From NCBI RefSeq assembly GCF_000718005.1, contig NZ_JODV01000002.1: a stretch of 64,000 bases of DNA, one strand, 5' to 3'. Below are positions 8,428 through 17,123 of the stretch, one piece after another (the first letter of the stretch is position 1; each line of letters starts with the position of its first letter). The position numbers were made by a program, and so were the translations under genes. The notes under the pieces were generated by a model. That model was not told the origin of the DNA, made no database searches, and was given only the letters and a program-made list of their open reading frames with translations. The stretch is from Actinoalloteichus_B caeruleus (GTDB lineage: Bacteria; Actinomycetota; Actinomycetes; Mycobacteriales; Pseudonocardiaceae).

Positions 8428-9657
8428 GTGGCGTGGCCGTTCGGCGCCGGGCGCACCGGACGGGAGTCGAGAGGCGCGCGCAGGCGCAGAAGGCAGGCCC
8501 GAGAGCACGTGGCTGGATCCGCAGCGAGAACCGCTCGCAGTGTCGACACGACATCGGGGGGCGGGACCGCCCCGGCCGGAGCGGCGAACACAGCAGGCAA
8601 CGGGTCGGCGGGCGGGCCAGGGCGGGCACGCTCCAGCATCGTCGTTCCCGACCCCCTCGTCCTGGGGCTGCTGGGCTCCCAGGACGAGAACCTCCGCGCG
8701 TTGGAGGGGCTGGTCAGCGCCGATGTCCACGTCCGGGGCAACGAGGTCACCCTCTCGGGGGCCCCTGCCGACGTGGCCTTCGCCGAGCGCCTGTTCAACG
8801 AGCTGGTGACGCTCGTGGGCAGGGGAGAACACCTCAAACCGGACGTGGTGCGCCGCACGGTGGGCATGCTCTCCGCCGACAGCGGCGAGTCGCCCGCCGA
8901 GGTGCTGAGCCTGGACATCCTCTCCCGTCGCGGCCGCTCGATCCGCCCCAAGACGCTGAACCAGAAGAGGTACGTCGAGGCCATCGACCACCACACGGTG
9001 GTCTTCGGGATCGGCCCGGCGGGAACGGGCAAGACCTACCTGGCGATGGCCAAGGCGGTGCAGGCGCTCCAGGCGAAGCAGGTCAACCGCATCATCCTGA
9101 CCCGCCCGGCCGTGGAGGCCGGGGAACGCCTGGGCTACCTGCCCGGCACCCTCTACGAGAAGATCGACCCGTACCTGCGGCCCCTCTACGACGCGCTGCA
9201 CGACATGATCGACCCCGACTCGGTGCCCCGGCTGACGCAGGCCGGCACGATCGAGGTCGCTCCGCTGGCGTACATGCGAGGGCGCACCCTGAACGACGCC
9301 TTCATCATCCTGGACGAGGCGCAGAACACCACGCTGGAACAGATGAAGATGTTCCTCACCCGCCTCGGCTTCGGATCGAAGATCGTCGTCACCGGTGACG
9401 TGACCCAGGTCGACCTGCCCAGCGGGGCGACCAGCGGGCTCCGTATGGTCCGGGACGTCCTCGAGGGCGTGGACGACGTCCACTTCTCCACGTTGACCAG
9501 CAAAGACGTGGTCCGACACCGGCTGGTCAGCGACATCGTGGAGGCCTACGACCGTTGGCACGCCCGGCACGACAACAACTCTGACGACCAGGAGGAATCG
9601 GACCGGGGTCGTGGCTCGGCCGGGCGGCAGGGCCGCGGCCGGCGCCGGGACCGGTGA
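8428..9657 (+). CDS. phoH: PhoH-like ATPase
   Basis: A P-loop ATPase with Walker A GPAGTGKT and Walker B FIILDEAQN, preceded by the KH-like N-terminal segment typical of PhoH/PhoL. The family is linked to RNA metabolism and ribosome maturation with YbeY, whose gene follows with a GTGA overlap. The start is uncertain: GTG 8428 gives 409 residues with an Arg-rich, low-complexity N-terminus, while GTG 8509 (27 codons later, after CGAGAG) gives 382. The conserved domain begins near residue 75, so either is compatible. The C-terminal tail after residue 385 is charged and variable. Confidence 0.9.
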   Translation: MAWPFGAGRTGRESRGARRRRRQAREHVAGSAARTARSVDTTSGGGTAPAGAANTAGNGSAGGPGRARSSIVVPDPLVLGLLGSQDENLRALEGLVSADVHVRGNEVTLSGAPADVAFAERLFNELVTLVGRGEHLKPDVVRRTVGMLSADSGESPAEVLSLDILSRRGRSIRPKTLNQKRYVEAIDHHTVVFGIGPAGTGKTYLAMAKAVQALQAKQVNRIILTRPAVEAGERLGYLPGTLYEKIDPYLRPLYDALHDMIDPDSVPRLTQAGTIEVAPLAYMRGRTLNDAFIILDEAQNTTLEQMKMFLTRLGFGSKIVVTGDVTQVDLPSGATSGLRMVRDVLEGVDDVHFSTLTSKDVVRHRLVSDIVEAYDRWHARHDNNSDDQEESDRGRGSAGRQGRGRRRDR

Positions 9658-10241
9658 ACGACATGAGTATCGAGATCGCCAACGAATCCGGCGTGGCCAT
9701 CGACGAGAAGTCCGTGGTGGCGGCCGCGCGGTACGCCCTCGACCAGATGGGGGTCAGCCCGCTCGCCGAGCTGTCGGTGCTGCTCGTGGAGCTGGACACG
9801 ATGTCCGACCTGCACGAGCGGTGGATGGACCTGCCGGGGCCGACCGACGTGATGGCCTTCCCGATGGACGAGCTGGACTCCGCGCGGCGACCGGACGCCG
9901 GTGGTTCCGGCCCCGCGTTGCTGGGGGACATCGTGCTGTGCCCCGAGTTCGCCCGGGACCAGGCCAAGAAGGCCGGTCACAGCCTGAGCCACGAGCTGCA
10001 CCTGCTGACCATCCACGGCGTGCTGCACCTCCTCGGGTACGACCACGCGGAACCGGCCGAGGAGCGGGAGATGTTCGCGCTCCAGAACCGGCTGCTCGCC
10101 GAGTTCCAACACGAGTTCACCGAGGCCAGGCGGCTCGCCAGGCAGCACAGCGCCGACTCGCGGGTGTTGGGCGCGGTCGGGCTGGATGACGATTCCGCGG
10201 CCGAGGCGCCCGACCACCGGTCGGGCGACACCGGCAGCTGA
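9654..10241 (+). CDS. ybeY: Endoribonuclease YbeY (rRNA maturation factor)
   Basis: 195 residues. The metal-binding signature HGVLHLLGYDH supplies three histidines, preceded by LPGPTDVMAFPMDE. YbeY takes part in 16S rRNA 3'-end maturation and ribosome quality control. The GTG at 9654 overlaps the phoH stop codon; an ATG three codons downstream (9663) is the alternative. A C-terminal extension of about 35 polar residues beyond the catalytic domain is variable among actinobacteria. Confidence 0.93.
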   Translation: MNDMSIEIANESGVAIDEKSVVAAARYALDQMGVSPLAELSVLLVELDTMSDLHERWMDLPGPTDVMAFPMDELDSARRPDAGGSGPALLGDIVLCPEFARDQAKKAGHSLSHELHLLTIHGVLHLLGYDHAEPAEEREMFALQNRLLAEFQHEFTEARRLARQHSADSRVLGAVGLDDDSAAEAPDHRSGDTGS

Positions 10242-10256
10242 GGCGAGGAGCTGAGC

Positions 10257-11660
10257 ATGTCGAGCCTTCCGGTGTTCCTCCCGGTCGCGATCCTGCTGGT
10301 GGCGCTGGCAGGGGTCTTCGCGGCGGCGGACTCGGCGATCAGCACGGTCTCCCGGGCCCGCGTCGAGGAAATGGTCCGGGCCGGGCGCAACGGCGCCTCC
10401 CGGCTCGCCGCCGTCGTCGCCGACCGACCCCGTCACATCAACCTGCTCGTCCTGCTGCGCCTGGGGTGCGAGCTCACGGCGACCGTGCTGGTCACGGTCG
10501 TGGTCGTGGAGGCGTTCGACCCCGACTGGCTGGCGGTGCTCATCGCCGGGCTGGTGATGCTCGTCGTGTCCTACGCCCTCATCGGGGTGGGACCGAGGAC
10601 GATCGGCCGGCAGCACCCCTACGGCGTGGGTTGCCTGCTGGCCGGACCGGTGTGGTTGCTCGCCAGGGTGCTCAGCCCCTTGAGCCGGCTGCTCATCCTG
10701 GTCGGCAACGCGATCACCCCGGGCCGGGGTTTCCGGGAGGGACCGTTCTCCTCGGAGGTCGAGCTGCGCGAGCTGGTCGACATGGCCGAGCAGCGGGGTG
10801 TGGTCGCGGCGGGCGAGAGCCAGATGATCCACTCGATCTTCGACCTCGGGGGGACCGTCGCCCGCGAGGTGATGGTGCCCCGCACCGAGATCGTGTGGAT
10901 CGAGCAGCACAAGACCGTCCGCCAGGCCCTGGCGTTGTGCCTGCGCACCGGGTACACGCGGGTGCCGGTGATCGGCGAGAGCGTCGACGACATCGTCGGT
11001 GTGGTCAACCTGAAGGACCTGGTCCGGCACGCGGTGGAGGCGAGCGGTCCGGCGGCGCTCGACCGCACGTCGGGCACCCACACCCCGGTCTCCGACCTGA
11101 TGCGGCCGGTCGCGTTGGTGCCCGACTCCAAGCGCCTGGTGGACCTGCTCAAGGAGATGCAGATCTCCCGCAACCACCTGGCCGTGGCGGTGGACGAGTA
11201 CGGCGGCACCGCGGGCCTGTTGACGATCGAGGACATCCTCGAGGAGATCGTCGGCGAGATCACCGACGAGCACGACGTGGGGGAGCGTCCGCCGGTCGAG
11301 ATGCTGCCGGACGGCACCGCGAGGGTGAGTGCCCGGCTGCCGTTGGACGACCTGGCGGAGCTGTTCGACCTCGAGCTGGAGGAACACGACGTCGACACCG
11401 CCGGCGGATTGTTGGCCCACCGGCTGGGCCGGGTCCCGCTGCCCGGTGCCGAGGCCGACATCGACGGCCTGTGGCTGCGGGCGGAGGGCGGCAAGGACAA
11501 CCGGGGACGGATTCGGATCACCACGCTGCTGGCGCGGCGGACGGGCCCGGCCCGGCGCCGACCCACCAGCGCGGTGGACACCGAGCCCGCGGAGGCCGAG
11601 GCGGCCCAGCGGGCGATCGCTGACAGTCATGACCAGGAAGGGAGCGCCGCCCGTGGCTGA
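10257..11660 (+). CDS. CNNM/CorC-type hemolysin family transporter (DUF21-CBS)
   Basis: 467 residues. An N-terminal DUF21 domain with about four hydrophobic membrane segments (residues 5-165) is followed by a CBS pair (about 205-335) containing the signature VDEYGGTAGLLTIEDILEE and by a C-terminal CorC/HlyC domain. Members are membrane proteins implicated in magnesium/cobalt efflux and are often misnamed hemolysins. The gene follows ybeY by 15 bases and overlaps the next gene by eight bases, so it belongs to the phoH-ybeY-corC-cdd-era set. GGCGAGGAG precedes the ATG. Confidence 0.9.
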   Translation: MSSLPVFLPVAILLVALAGVFAAADSAISTVSRARVEEMVRAGRNGASRLAAVVADRPRHINLLVLLRLGCELTATVLVTVVVVEAFDPDWLAVLIAGLVMLVVSYALIGVGPRTIGRQHPYGVGCLLAGPVWLLARVLSPLSRLLILVGNAITPGRGFREGPFSSEVELRELVDMAEQRGVVAAGESQMIHSIFDLGGTVAREVMVPRTEIVWIEQHKTVRQALALCLRTGYTRVPVIGESVDDIVGVVNLKDLVRHAVEASGPAALDRTSGTHTPVSDLMRPVALVPDSKRLVDLLKEMQISRNHLAVAVDEYGGTAGLLTIEDILEEIVGEITDEHDVGERPPVEMLPDGTARVSARLPLDDLAELFDLELEEHDVDTAGGLLAHRLGRVPLPGAEADIDGLWLRAEGGKDNRGRIRITTLLARRTGPARRRPTSAVDTEPAEAEAAQRAIADSHDQEGSAARG

Positions 11661-12018
11661 ATCGCCGGCCGTCACCACTGAACTGGGTCAGGAGGACAGC
11701 AAGATCGTGGTCCTCGCGAGGTCCGTACGCGCCAGGACGGGCGCGGCCGAGGGCGCGGCGGTTCGGGACCTGGACGGCCGGACCTACGCGGCCGCCACCG
11801 TCACCCTGCCGTCGCTGCGGCTCACCGCCGTCCAGGCGGCCGTGGCCGCGGCGGTGGCCAGCGGCGCGGAGGGGCTGGAGGCGGTGGCCGTGGTCACCGA
11901 GGCCGGTGACGTCGACGAGGCCTCCCGTGCCGTGGTCCACGACCTCACCCCTGACGCCCTGCTGATCCGGGCGGACGCCAGCGGGGCAGTGGTGGCCGCC
12001 GGGGCCGTCAACGGCTGA
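11653..12018 (+). CDS. Cytidine-deaminase-like protein, zinc site absent
   Basis: A 121-residue protein whose position between the CorC-like gene and era, and whose pattern (GAAVRDLDGRTYAAATV... LPSL), match the short proteins labelled cytidine deaminase in actinobacteria. The zinc-binding HAE/CAE and PCxxC motifs of true cytidine deaminases are missing: the expected first region reads LRLTAVQAAVAAAV and no cysteine is present. It probably keeps the fold without deaminase chemistry (inference). GTG 11653 is chosen because AAGGGAG lies seven bases upstream; ATG 11629 is the alternative. Confidence 0.75.
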   Translation: MAESPAVTTELGQEDSKIVVLARSVRARTGAAEGAAVRDLDGRTYAAATVTLPSLRLTAVQAAVAAAVASGAEGLEAVAVVTEAGDVDEASRAVVHDLTPDALLIRADASGAVVAAGAVNG

Positions 12019-12489
12019 GGGCCGCCCCGGCGGTGGGTCCCGCGCCTCGGACGCGTTCCGCGCGCATCGGCGGAGGTGTTCGGCGCCTGAGCCGTCCCGG
12101 ATCGGATGCCGGGCGCCTGGGCTCGCCCGACCGTCCCGCCCGCCTTTCGGCGGTGCGGGGCGAGGGGATGCCTCCGTGGTGAGCAGCTGGGGCACGCGCG
12201 CTCGCCCCGGCGGTCGGCCAGCCCGTGTCGGGGGACGACGCCACGGCGCGGTGGGCGTGCCGCGTGCGTGCCGAGCCCGTTCCGCACCAGCCGCGACAGG
12301 ACCTCGCCGAAGCCGGGGGTGAACCGCGACCCCCCGAGCCTCGCGGCGATGGCGGCCCGCTCCACCTCGGTGCGCACGGCGGCGGGGGGCGCCCTCGCGA
12401 GGCCCCGCGCCGGCGGGGCCTGCCCAGGAGGCGCTGGTCACGGGCCGGGGGTGCCCAGAGGTGCGGCACCGTCAGCGACAATGGGGGGC
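12019..12489 (+). other. Intergenic region, no convincing gene
   Basis: 471 bases between the deaminase-like gene and era. Open frames exist on both strands, but they are Arg/Pro/Ala-rich and match nothing I recognise. The GGGGGG tract at about 12482-12488 is the ribosome site of era. A minus-strand stretch near 12240-12377 looks slightly more protein-like but lacks a clear start site. Confidence 0.5.
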
Positions 12490-13398
12490 ATGACCACCCC
12501 GGCTGACGACTTCCGGTCCGGCTTCGCCTGCTTCGTCGGGCGCCCGAACGCGGGCAAGTCCACCCTGACGAACGCGTTGATCGGCACGAAGGTGGCCATC
12601 ACCTCCAGCAAGCCCCAGACCACGCGGCACGCCATCCGTGGCATCGTGCACCGGCCGGACGCCCAGCTCGTGGTGGTGGACACCCCGGGCCTGCACCGCC
12701 CGCGCACCCTGCTCGGGCAGCGGCTCAACGACGTGGTGCGGGAGACCTGGTCGGAGGTCGACGTCGTCGGCTTCTGCGTCCCGGCTGACCAGCGCATCGG
12801 TCCCGGGGACAAGTACATCGCCACCGAGCTGCGGTCGATCGCCCGCAAGACGCCCGTGGTCGGCATCGTCACCAAGACCGACCTCGTGCCGCAGCAGCGG
12901 GTCGCCGAGCAGCTGCTGGCCCTCCAGGAGCTGATGGACTTCGCCGAACTGGTGCCCGTCTCGGCCGTGGACGGCTACCAGGTGGATGTCGTGGCCGACC
13001 TGCTGGTCGGCCGCCTCCCGGTCGGTCCCCCGCTCTACCCGGACGGGGAGCTCACCGACGAGCCGGAGGCCACACTGGTGGCCGAGCTGATCCGGGAGGC
13101 CGCGCTGGAGGGGGTGCGGGACGAACTGCCGCACTCCATCGCCGTGACCATCGACGAGATGGCGCCCAGGGAGGGGCGGGACGACCTGGTGGACGTCTAC
13201 GCGGTGGTCCACGTGGAGCGCTCCAGCCAGAAGTCCATCGTCATCGGGCAACGCGGCCAGCGGCTCCGCGAGGTGGGGGCCACCGCGCGGCAGCACATCC
13301 AGAAGCTGCTGGGGACGAAGATCTACCTGGACCTCCACGTGAAGGTGTCCAAGGACTGGCAGCGCGACCCCAAGCAGCTCCGCCGCCTCGGTTTCTGA
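12490..13398 (+). CDS. era: GTPase Era
   Basis: 302 residues. G1 GRPNAGKST, G2 region SSKPQTTRHA, G3 DTPGLHRP and G4 TKTD mark the GTPase domain, and the C-terminal KH domain contains VIGQRGQRLREVG and KIYLDLHVKVSKDWQRD. Era binds the 3' end of 16S rRNA and acts in 30S assembly with YbeY. The ATG at 12490 follows a G-rich ribosome site; an in-frame ATG at 12481 is possible but overlaps that site. Last gene of the phoH-ybeY-era cluster. Confidence 0.95.
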   Translation: MTTPADDFRSGFACFVGRPNAGKSTLTNALIGTKVAITSSKPQTTRHAIRGIVHRPDAQLVVVDTPGLHRPRTLLGQRLNDVVRETWSEVDVVGFCVPADQRIGPGDKYIATELRSIARKTPVVGIVTKTDLVPQQRVAEQLLALQELMDFAELVPVSAVDGYQVDVVADLLVGRLPVGPPLYPDGELTDEPEATLVAELIREAALEGVRDELPHSIAVTIDEMAPREGRDDLVDVYAVVHVERSSQKSIVIGQRGQRLREVGATARQHIQKLLGTKIYLDLHVKVSKDWQRDPKQLRRLGF

Positions 13399-13498
13399 AG
13401 GCGGGTGGGCGGCCCCCACCGCTCCGGGCGGCAGCGGGCGCGGGTCGTGGGCGACCCGGACCCGGGTCGCCGTCGGGGGCGGTGACGAGGCGGGACGG

Positions 13499-14332
13499 TC
13501 AGCCGGTGAGGCCCACCGCCAGCAGCAGTCCCCCGGTGCCGAGCAGGCTGACCGCCTGGACGACCTTCTCCACCCGGCTGCCGGTGCGGAAGCGCAGGCG
13601 CCGGGGGAGCAGGTGCAGCCGGTGCCAGCGCCGGCCGGGGCACCGACGCCGACGGCCGGACCGCGCGGGGCGCCGGCACGCCCGCGACGGGCAGCGCAGT
13701 CTGAGCGGCCACGCCATCGGAACCCCGTACTCGGTGACGGCGTCCCCGGCGACGTGGACCAGCATCCCGACGGCGACGACGGCTCCGAGCGGCCAGCCCA
13801 TGCCGTCGGTGGCGCCCGTCCGGACCAGGACGACCGTGAGGACGATCGCGTAACCGGCCGACCAGAGCCGCCGGTGGGCGCGGGTCACCTGCCGCACGCC
13901 GCGCGGGAGCGCGTAGCTGAGGGACCGGACGGACGCGGTCAGGCAGAGCAGCAGCACCCCCACGATCACCCAGTGGGTGAGATGTTGGGCGAGGCCGACG
14001 ACCAGCCCGACGGCCAGGGCCGCGACGGGGGTGTGGGTCAGGTAGCGGTGCGCGCCGTCGCCGGGCAGGTCGTGCCGGGTGCGGGTGACCCGGTACGCGA
14101 ACCGGGACACCGACTGGGCTCCGCTGGCCAGCAGGGCGGTCAAGGCGCCCCCGGACCTGGAGACGGTGGAGCCGTCGTGGTCGATGTCGGGCAGGAGCGC
14201 GGCTCCGGCGGCCACCAGGCCGCCGGTGAGTAAGAGGGGGACGGTCGTCTCCACCCCGGCCAGCGGGGCGAGCGCCATCGTCGTCCCCACCCCCGCCAGC
14301 AGACCCGTCGTGCTGTGGCCACCGTTGTTCAC
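13499..14332 (-). CDS. Membrane-bound metal-dependent hydrolase, YdjM/DUF457 type
   Basis: 277 residues with several hydrophobic segments and the family motifs LLPDIDHDGST (D-x-D/H metal ligands, about residues 50-60) and RYLTHTPVA, plus a downstream HVAGDAVTEYG motif. The family (LexA-regulated YdjM/DUF457) consists of inner-membrane proteins with a predicted metal hydrolase site of unknown substrate. GTG 14332 is chosen because GGGAGG lies five bases upstream; an ATG nine codons further out (14359) is the alternative. An Arg-rich cytoplasmic loop lies near residues 195-225. A rare TTA codon lies within VPLLLTGG. Convergent with era. Confidence 0.8.
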   Translation of the reverse strand: MNNGGHSTTGLLAGVGTTMALAPLAGVETTVPLLLTGGLVAAGAALLPDIDHDGSTVSRSGGALTALLASGAQSVSRFAYRVTRTRHDLPGDGAHRYLTHTPVAALAVGLVVGLAQHLTHWVIVGVLLLCLTASVRSLSYALPRGVRQVTRAHRRLWSAGYAIVLTVVLVRTGATDGMGWPLGAVVAVGMLVHVAGDAVTEYGVPMAWPLRLRCPSRACRRPARSGRRRRCPGRRWHRLHLLPRRLRFRTGSRVEKVVQAVSLLGTGGLLLAVGLTG

Positions 14333-14474
14333 CGAACCTCCCGGTCGTCGTGCGATCACTCCACAACTACCGAAGGTGTCGATCTTGTGGCGGGGCGAGA
14401 CGGTTCGGACCGTGGCGGCGGTGGCCCGGAGGCGGGCGGCAGGGTCGTCGGGTCAGGTCGAGCTGGTGGGTGCG

Positions 14475-14508
14475 CACCCGGTGAGCGGCCATGCTCGCCC
14501 ACCGGGTG
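14475..14508 (-). terminator. Strong hairpin downstream of the arsI-like gene
   Basis: Perfect nine-base arms CACCCGGTG (14475-14483) and CACCGGGTG (14500-14508), with a further GAGC/GCTC pairing inside, lie 12 bases past the arsI-like stop. There is no T-tract, as is common for GC-rich actinobacterial terminators. Termination is inferred from position. Confidence 0.55.
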
Positions 14509-14520
14509 TCCGCCGGGTGC

Positions 14521-14958
14521 TCAGGAACAGCACGCGCTCGGAGCGGCCCGCTCGGGCGTGGTGGTCAGCTCCGGGTTCGTGCCGTAGTCGGCGGAGTCGT
14601 CCTTGACGACGTAGACCTCCCACGGCTCGCTGCCCGGGCCGTGGACCCAGACCTTGTCCTGCACCGCGTAGCAGCAGGTCGTGTCGTTCTCCACTTCGGT
14701 GAACAGGCCCAGCTCGGAAAGGCGGCGGGTCGCCGTGCCCACCTGCTCGCTGGTCTCGACCTCGACACCGAGGTGGTCCAGGACGGTGTCCTGTGCGGGC
14801 TCACCCTCCAGCAGCACGAGCTTGAGCGGCGGTTCGGTGACGGCGAAGTTGGCGTAGCCCGGGCGCAGCTTGGCCGGCTCGACACCCAGGAGCTTGGTGT
14901 AGAAGGCGATCGAGGCGTCCAGGTCACCCACCCGGAGGGCCAGTTGCAGGCGCGACAT
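14521..14958 (-). CDS. arsI: ArsI/CadI family protein (putative Fe-dependent C-As lyase or cadmium-induced protein)
   Basis: 145-residue glyoxalase/VOC-superfamily protein. Vicinal CC95-96 in NDTTCCYAVQDKVW plus Q5, H62 and E114 (PWEVY) correspond to the arsenic-binding cysteine pair and the Gln/His/Glu iron ligands described for ArsI of Thermomonospora type; CadI of mycobacteria shares the same pattern, so sequence alone does not separate them. ArsI cleaves the carbon-arsenic bond of trivalent organoarsenicals. Divergent transcription from arsR-acr3-arsC with shared palindromes supports an arsenic role. A C-terminal CCS offers a further thiol site. Confidence 0.82.
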   Translation of the reverse strand: MSRLQLALRVGDLDASIAFYTKLLGVEPAKLRPGYANFAVTEPPLKLVLLEGEPAQDTVLDHLGVEVETSEQVGTATRRLSELGLFTEVENDTTCCYAVQDKVWVHGPGSEPWEVYVVKDDSADYGTNPELTTTPERAAPSACCS

Positions 14959-14997
14959 GAGTACTCCCTTGGATAGACAGACATCGAAACAGGCGTG

Positions 14998-15020
14998 GAT
15001 AGATTGCTATCTAAATAGAT
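14998..15020. promoter_or_regulatory. Overlapping palindromes, putative ArsR operator
   Basis: Between the divergent arsI-like and arsR genes lie GATAG-N4-CTATC (14998-15011) and, overlapping it, ATCTA-N2-TAGAT (15009-15020), both perfect. This short AT-rich island in a GC-rich locus is the obvious site for ArsR binding and for the divergent promoters. The assignment is inference from position and symmetry. Confidence 0.6.
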
Positions 15021-15038
15021 GTGTGTCAAGGTTGGCTC

Positions 15039-15410
15039 ATGTCGAAGCAACGTCCGGCGGTGGACGTCGAGGCCCTGTGCTGCTCGCCGCTGATGCGTCG
15101 GCCCCTCTCCGCCGACGAGTCGACGGAGCTCGCCAGGATGTTCAAGGCGTTGGCCGATCCGGTGCGGCTCCGGTTGCTGTCCCTCGTCGCCTCCCACGCG
15201 GGCGGAGAGGCATGCGTGTGCGATCTGACGGATGCGTTCGACCTGACCGGACCCACGATCTCGCACCACCTCAAAGTCCTGCGCGAGGCGGGGCTCATCG
15301 ACGGGGAGCGGCGGGGCACCTGGATCTACTACCGGGTTCGCCCGGCCGCGCTCGGAGCGCTCGCGACCGTGCTGACGGCATCCGCGCTGCCTGAGCGGGT
15401 GGGCACGTGA
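15039..15410 (+). CDS. arsR: ArsR family metalloregulator
   Basis: 123 residues from ATG 15039. The winged helix carries ACVCDLTDAFDLTGPTISHH, where the CVC motif in the DNA-binding helix is the As(III)-sensing site of classical ArsR, and an additional CC pair occurs near the N-terminus. It should dissociate from the operator on binding arsenite or antimonite. An in-frame ATG at 15021 lies inside the operator palindrome and is less likely. The stop overlaps the acr3 start (GTGA). Confidence 0.93.
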   Translation: MSKQRPAVDVEALCCSPLMRRPLSADESTELARMFKALADPVRLRLLSLVASHAGGEACVCDLTDAFDLTGPTISHHLKVLREAGLIDGERRGTWIYYRVRPAALGALATVLTASALPERVGT

Positions 15411-16522
15411 ACAGCACCGCCGAAAGCGGAGTGGTGGGGCGCCTCTCCACCCTGGACCGGCTGCTTCCCCTCTGGATCCTGGCGGCGATGCTGCTCGGCC
15501 TCCTCGCGGGCCGAGTGGTTCCCGGACTGGGCCCGGCACTGGACACCGTCCAGATCGACGGGATCTCGCTGCCCATCGCGGTCGGCCTGCTGGTCATGAT
15601 GTACCCGGTGTTGGCGAAGGTCCGCTACGACCGGCTCGACACCGTCACCTCCGACCGTCGGCTCCTGCTCTCCTCCCTGGTGCTGAACTGGGTGGTCGGG
15701 CCCGCGCTGATGTTCGCGCTGGCCTGGCTGCTCCTCCCGGACCTGCCCGAGTACCGCACCGGCCTGATCATCGTCGGCCTGGCCCGCTGCATCGCCATGG
15801 TCATCATCTGGAACGACCTCGCGTGCGGGGACCGTGAGGCCGCGGCCGTGCTGGTCGCCCTCAACTCGGTCTTCCAGGTGGTGGCCTTCGGGGCCCTGGG
15901 GTGGTTCTACCTGGCGGTGCTACCCGGCTGGCTCGGCCTCCCCCAGACCGAGCTGGCGGTCTCCGGCTGGGACATCGCCAGGTCCGTGCTGATCTTCCTG
16001 GGGGTTCCCCTGCTCGCCGGCTACCTCACACGCCGACTCGGCGAGCGCGCACGTGGACGGGACTGGTACGAGAACCGGTTCCTGCCCCGGGTCGGCCCCC
16101 TGGCCCTGTACGGGCTGCTGTTCACCATCGTCGTGCTCTTCGCGCTCCAGGGGGAGCGGATCACCAGCCGCCCCTGGGATGTCGCGCGTATCGCGCTGCC
16201 GCTGCTCGTCTACTTCGCCGCGATGTGGGCCGGCTCCTTCGCACTGGGCCGAGCGCTGGGCCTGGGCTACGAACGCTCCACGACCCTGGCCTTCACCGCG
16301 GCCGGCAACAACTTCGAACTCGCCATCGCGGTGGCCATCGCCACGTTCGGCCTCACCAGCGGGCAGGCGCTCGCCGGCGTGGTCGGCCCGCTGATCGAGG
16401 TCCCCGTCCTGGTCGGCCTCGTGTACGTGGCGCTGTGGGCCCGCCGCCTGTTCCCGGCCCCCGGAGGCCGACCGGACGACGATCGTGACGGCGACCTGAC
16501 CCGCACCAGAGGCGAGGGCTGA
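15407..16522 (+). CDS. acr3: ACR3 family arsenite efflux transporter
   Basis: 371 residues with about ten hydrophobic segments. The family signature LARCIAMVIIWNDLACGD contains the conserved cysteine of the fourth transmembrane region needed for transport, and FTAAGNNFELAIAVAIA marks the later conserved helix pair. ACR3 extrudes As(OH)3 across the cytoplasmic membrane. The GTG start overlaps the arsR stop, so expression is coupled to the regulator. Confidence 0.95.
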   Translation: MNSTAESGVVGRLSTLDRLLPLWILAAMLLGLLAGRVVPGLGPALDTVQIDGISLPIAVGLLVMMYPVLAKVRYDRLDTVTSDRRLLLSSLVLNWVVGPALMFALAWLLLPDLPEYRTGLIIVGLARCIAMVIIWNDLACGDREAAAVLVALNSVFQVVAFGALGWFYLAVLPGWLGLPQTELAVSGWDIARSVLIFLGVPLLAGYLTRRLGERARGRDWYENRFLPRVGPLALYGLLFTIVVLFALQGERITSRPWDVARIALPLLVYFAAMWAGSFALGRALGLGYERSTTLAFTAAGNNFELAIAVAIATFGLTSGQALAGVVGPLIEVPVLVGLVYVALWARRLFPAPGGRPDDDRDGDLTRTRGEG

Positions 16523-16657
16523 GGCCGCGGGGGAACCGGGGAGCCCCCACCACCCGGATGATCCCCTGGGAAGCGGCGGGCCCCCTGACCACCGGTGCTC
16601 CCACGGGGTGACGCCGCGACCTGACGCCGTTCCCGGCACGACACGGAGGAGCCACCC

Positions 16658-17068
16658 ATGCCCCACCGGCCCGAGGTCCTGTTCGTCTGCGTGCACAACG
16701 CCGGCCGTTCCCAGATGGCCGCCGCCCTGCTGCACCACCGCGCCGGGGGGCGGGTCGACGTCCGTTCGGCCGGTTCCGCCCCGGCGGACTCCGTGAACCC
16801 CGCGGTGGTCGAGGTGATGGCGGAGATCGGCCTGGACCTGAGTCGTGAGTTGCCCAAGCCCCTGACCGAGGAGGCGGTGCGCGCGGCCGACGTGGTGATC
16901 ACGATGGGCTGCGGCGACGCCTGCCCCGTCCACCCGGGCAAGCGCTACCTGGACTGGCGCCTCGACGACCCGGCGGGACTGGGCGTGGCGGACGTCCGAC
17001 CGATCCGCGACGAGATCGACCGCCGGGTCGTCGCCCTGCTCGCCGAGCTCCTGCCCGCTTCGGGGTGA
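16658..17068 (+). CDS. arsC: Arsenate reductase, low-molecular-weight phosphatase type
   Basis: 136 residues. The phosphatase loop CVHNAGRSQ starts at C11, and C85 and C89 in MGCGDACPV complete the three-cysteine relay of thioredoxin-type ArsC. DWRLDDPAG is the conserved acidic loop. It reduces arsenate to arsenite for export by ACR3. It lies 135 bases after acr3, with GGAGGAGCC upstream of the ATG; either readthrough from the ars promoter or a separate promoter would serve it. Confidence 0.93.
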   Translation: MPHRPEVLFVCVHNAGRSQMAAALLHHRAGGRVDVRSAGSAPADSVNPAVVEVMAEIGLDLSRELPKPLTEEAVRAADVVITMGCGDACPVHPGKRYLDWRLDDPAGLGVADVRPIRDEIDRRVVALLAELLPASG

Positions 17069-17123
17069 GCGGGGCGACGTCACCCCCTCGAGGGCTTCCC
17101 GTCGGGCCGTGGGCCCGCCTGCC

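Noticed and set aside
12008..12481. Possible gene on the minus strand between the deaminase-like gene and era
   Set aside because: Composition is low-complexity, no ribosome site or known motif; left as intergenic.
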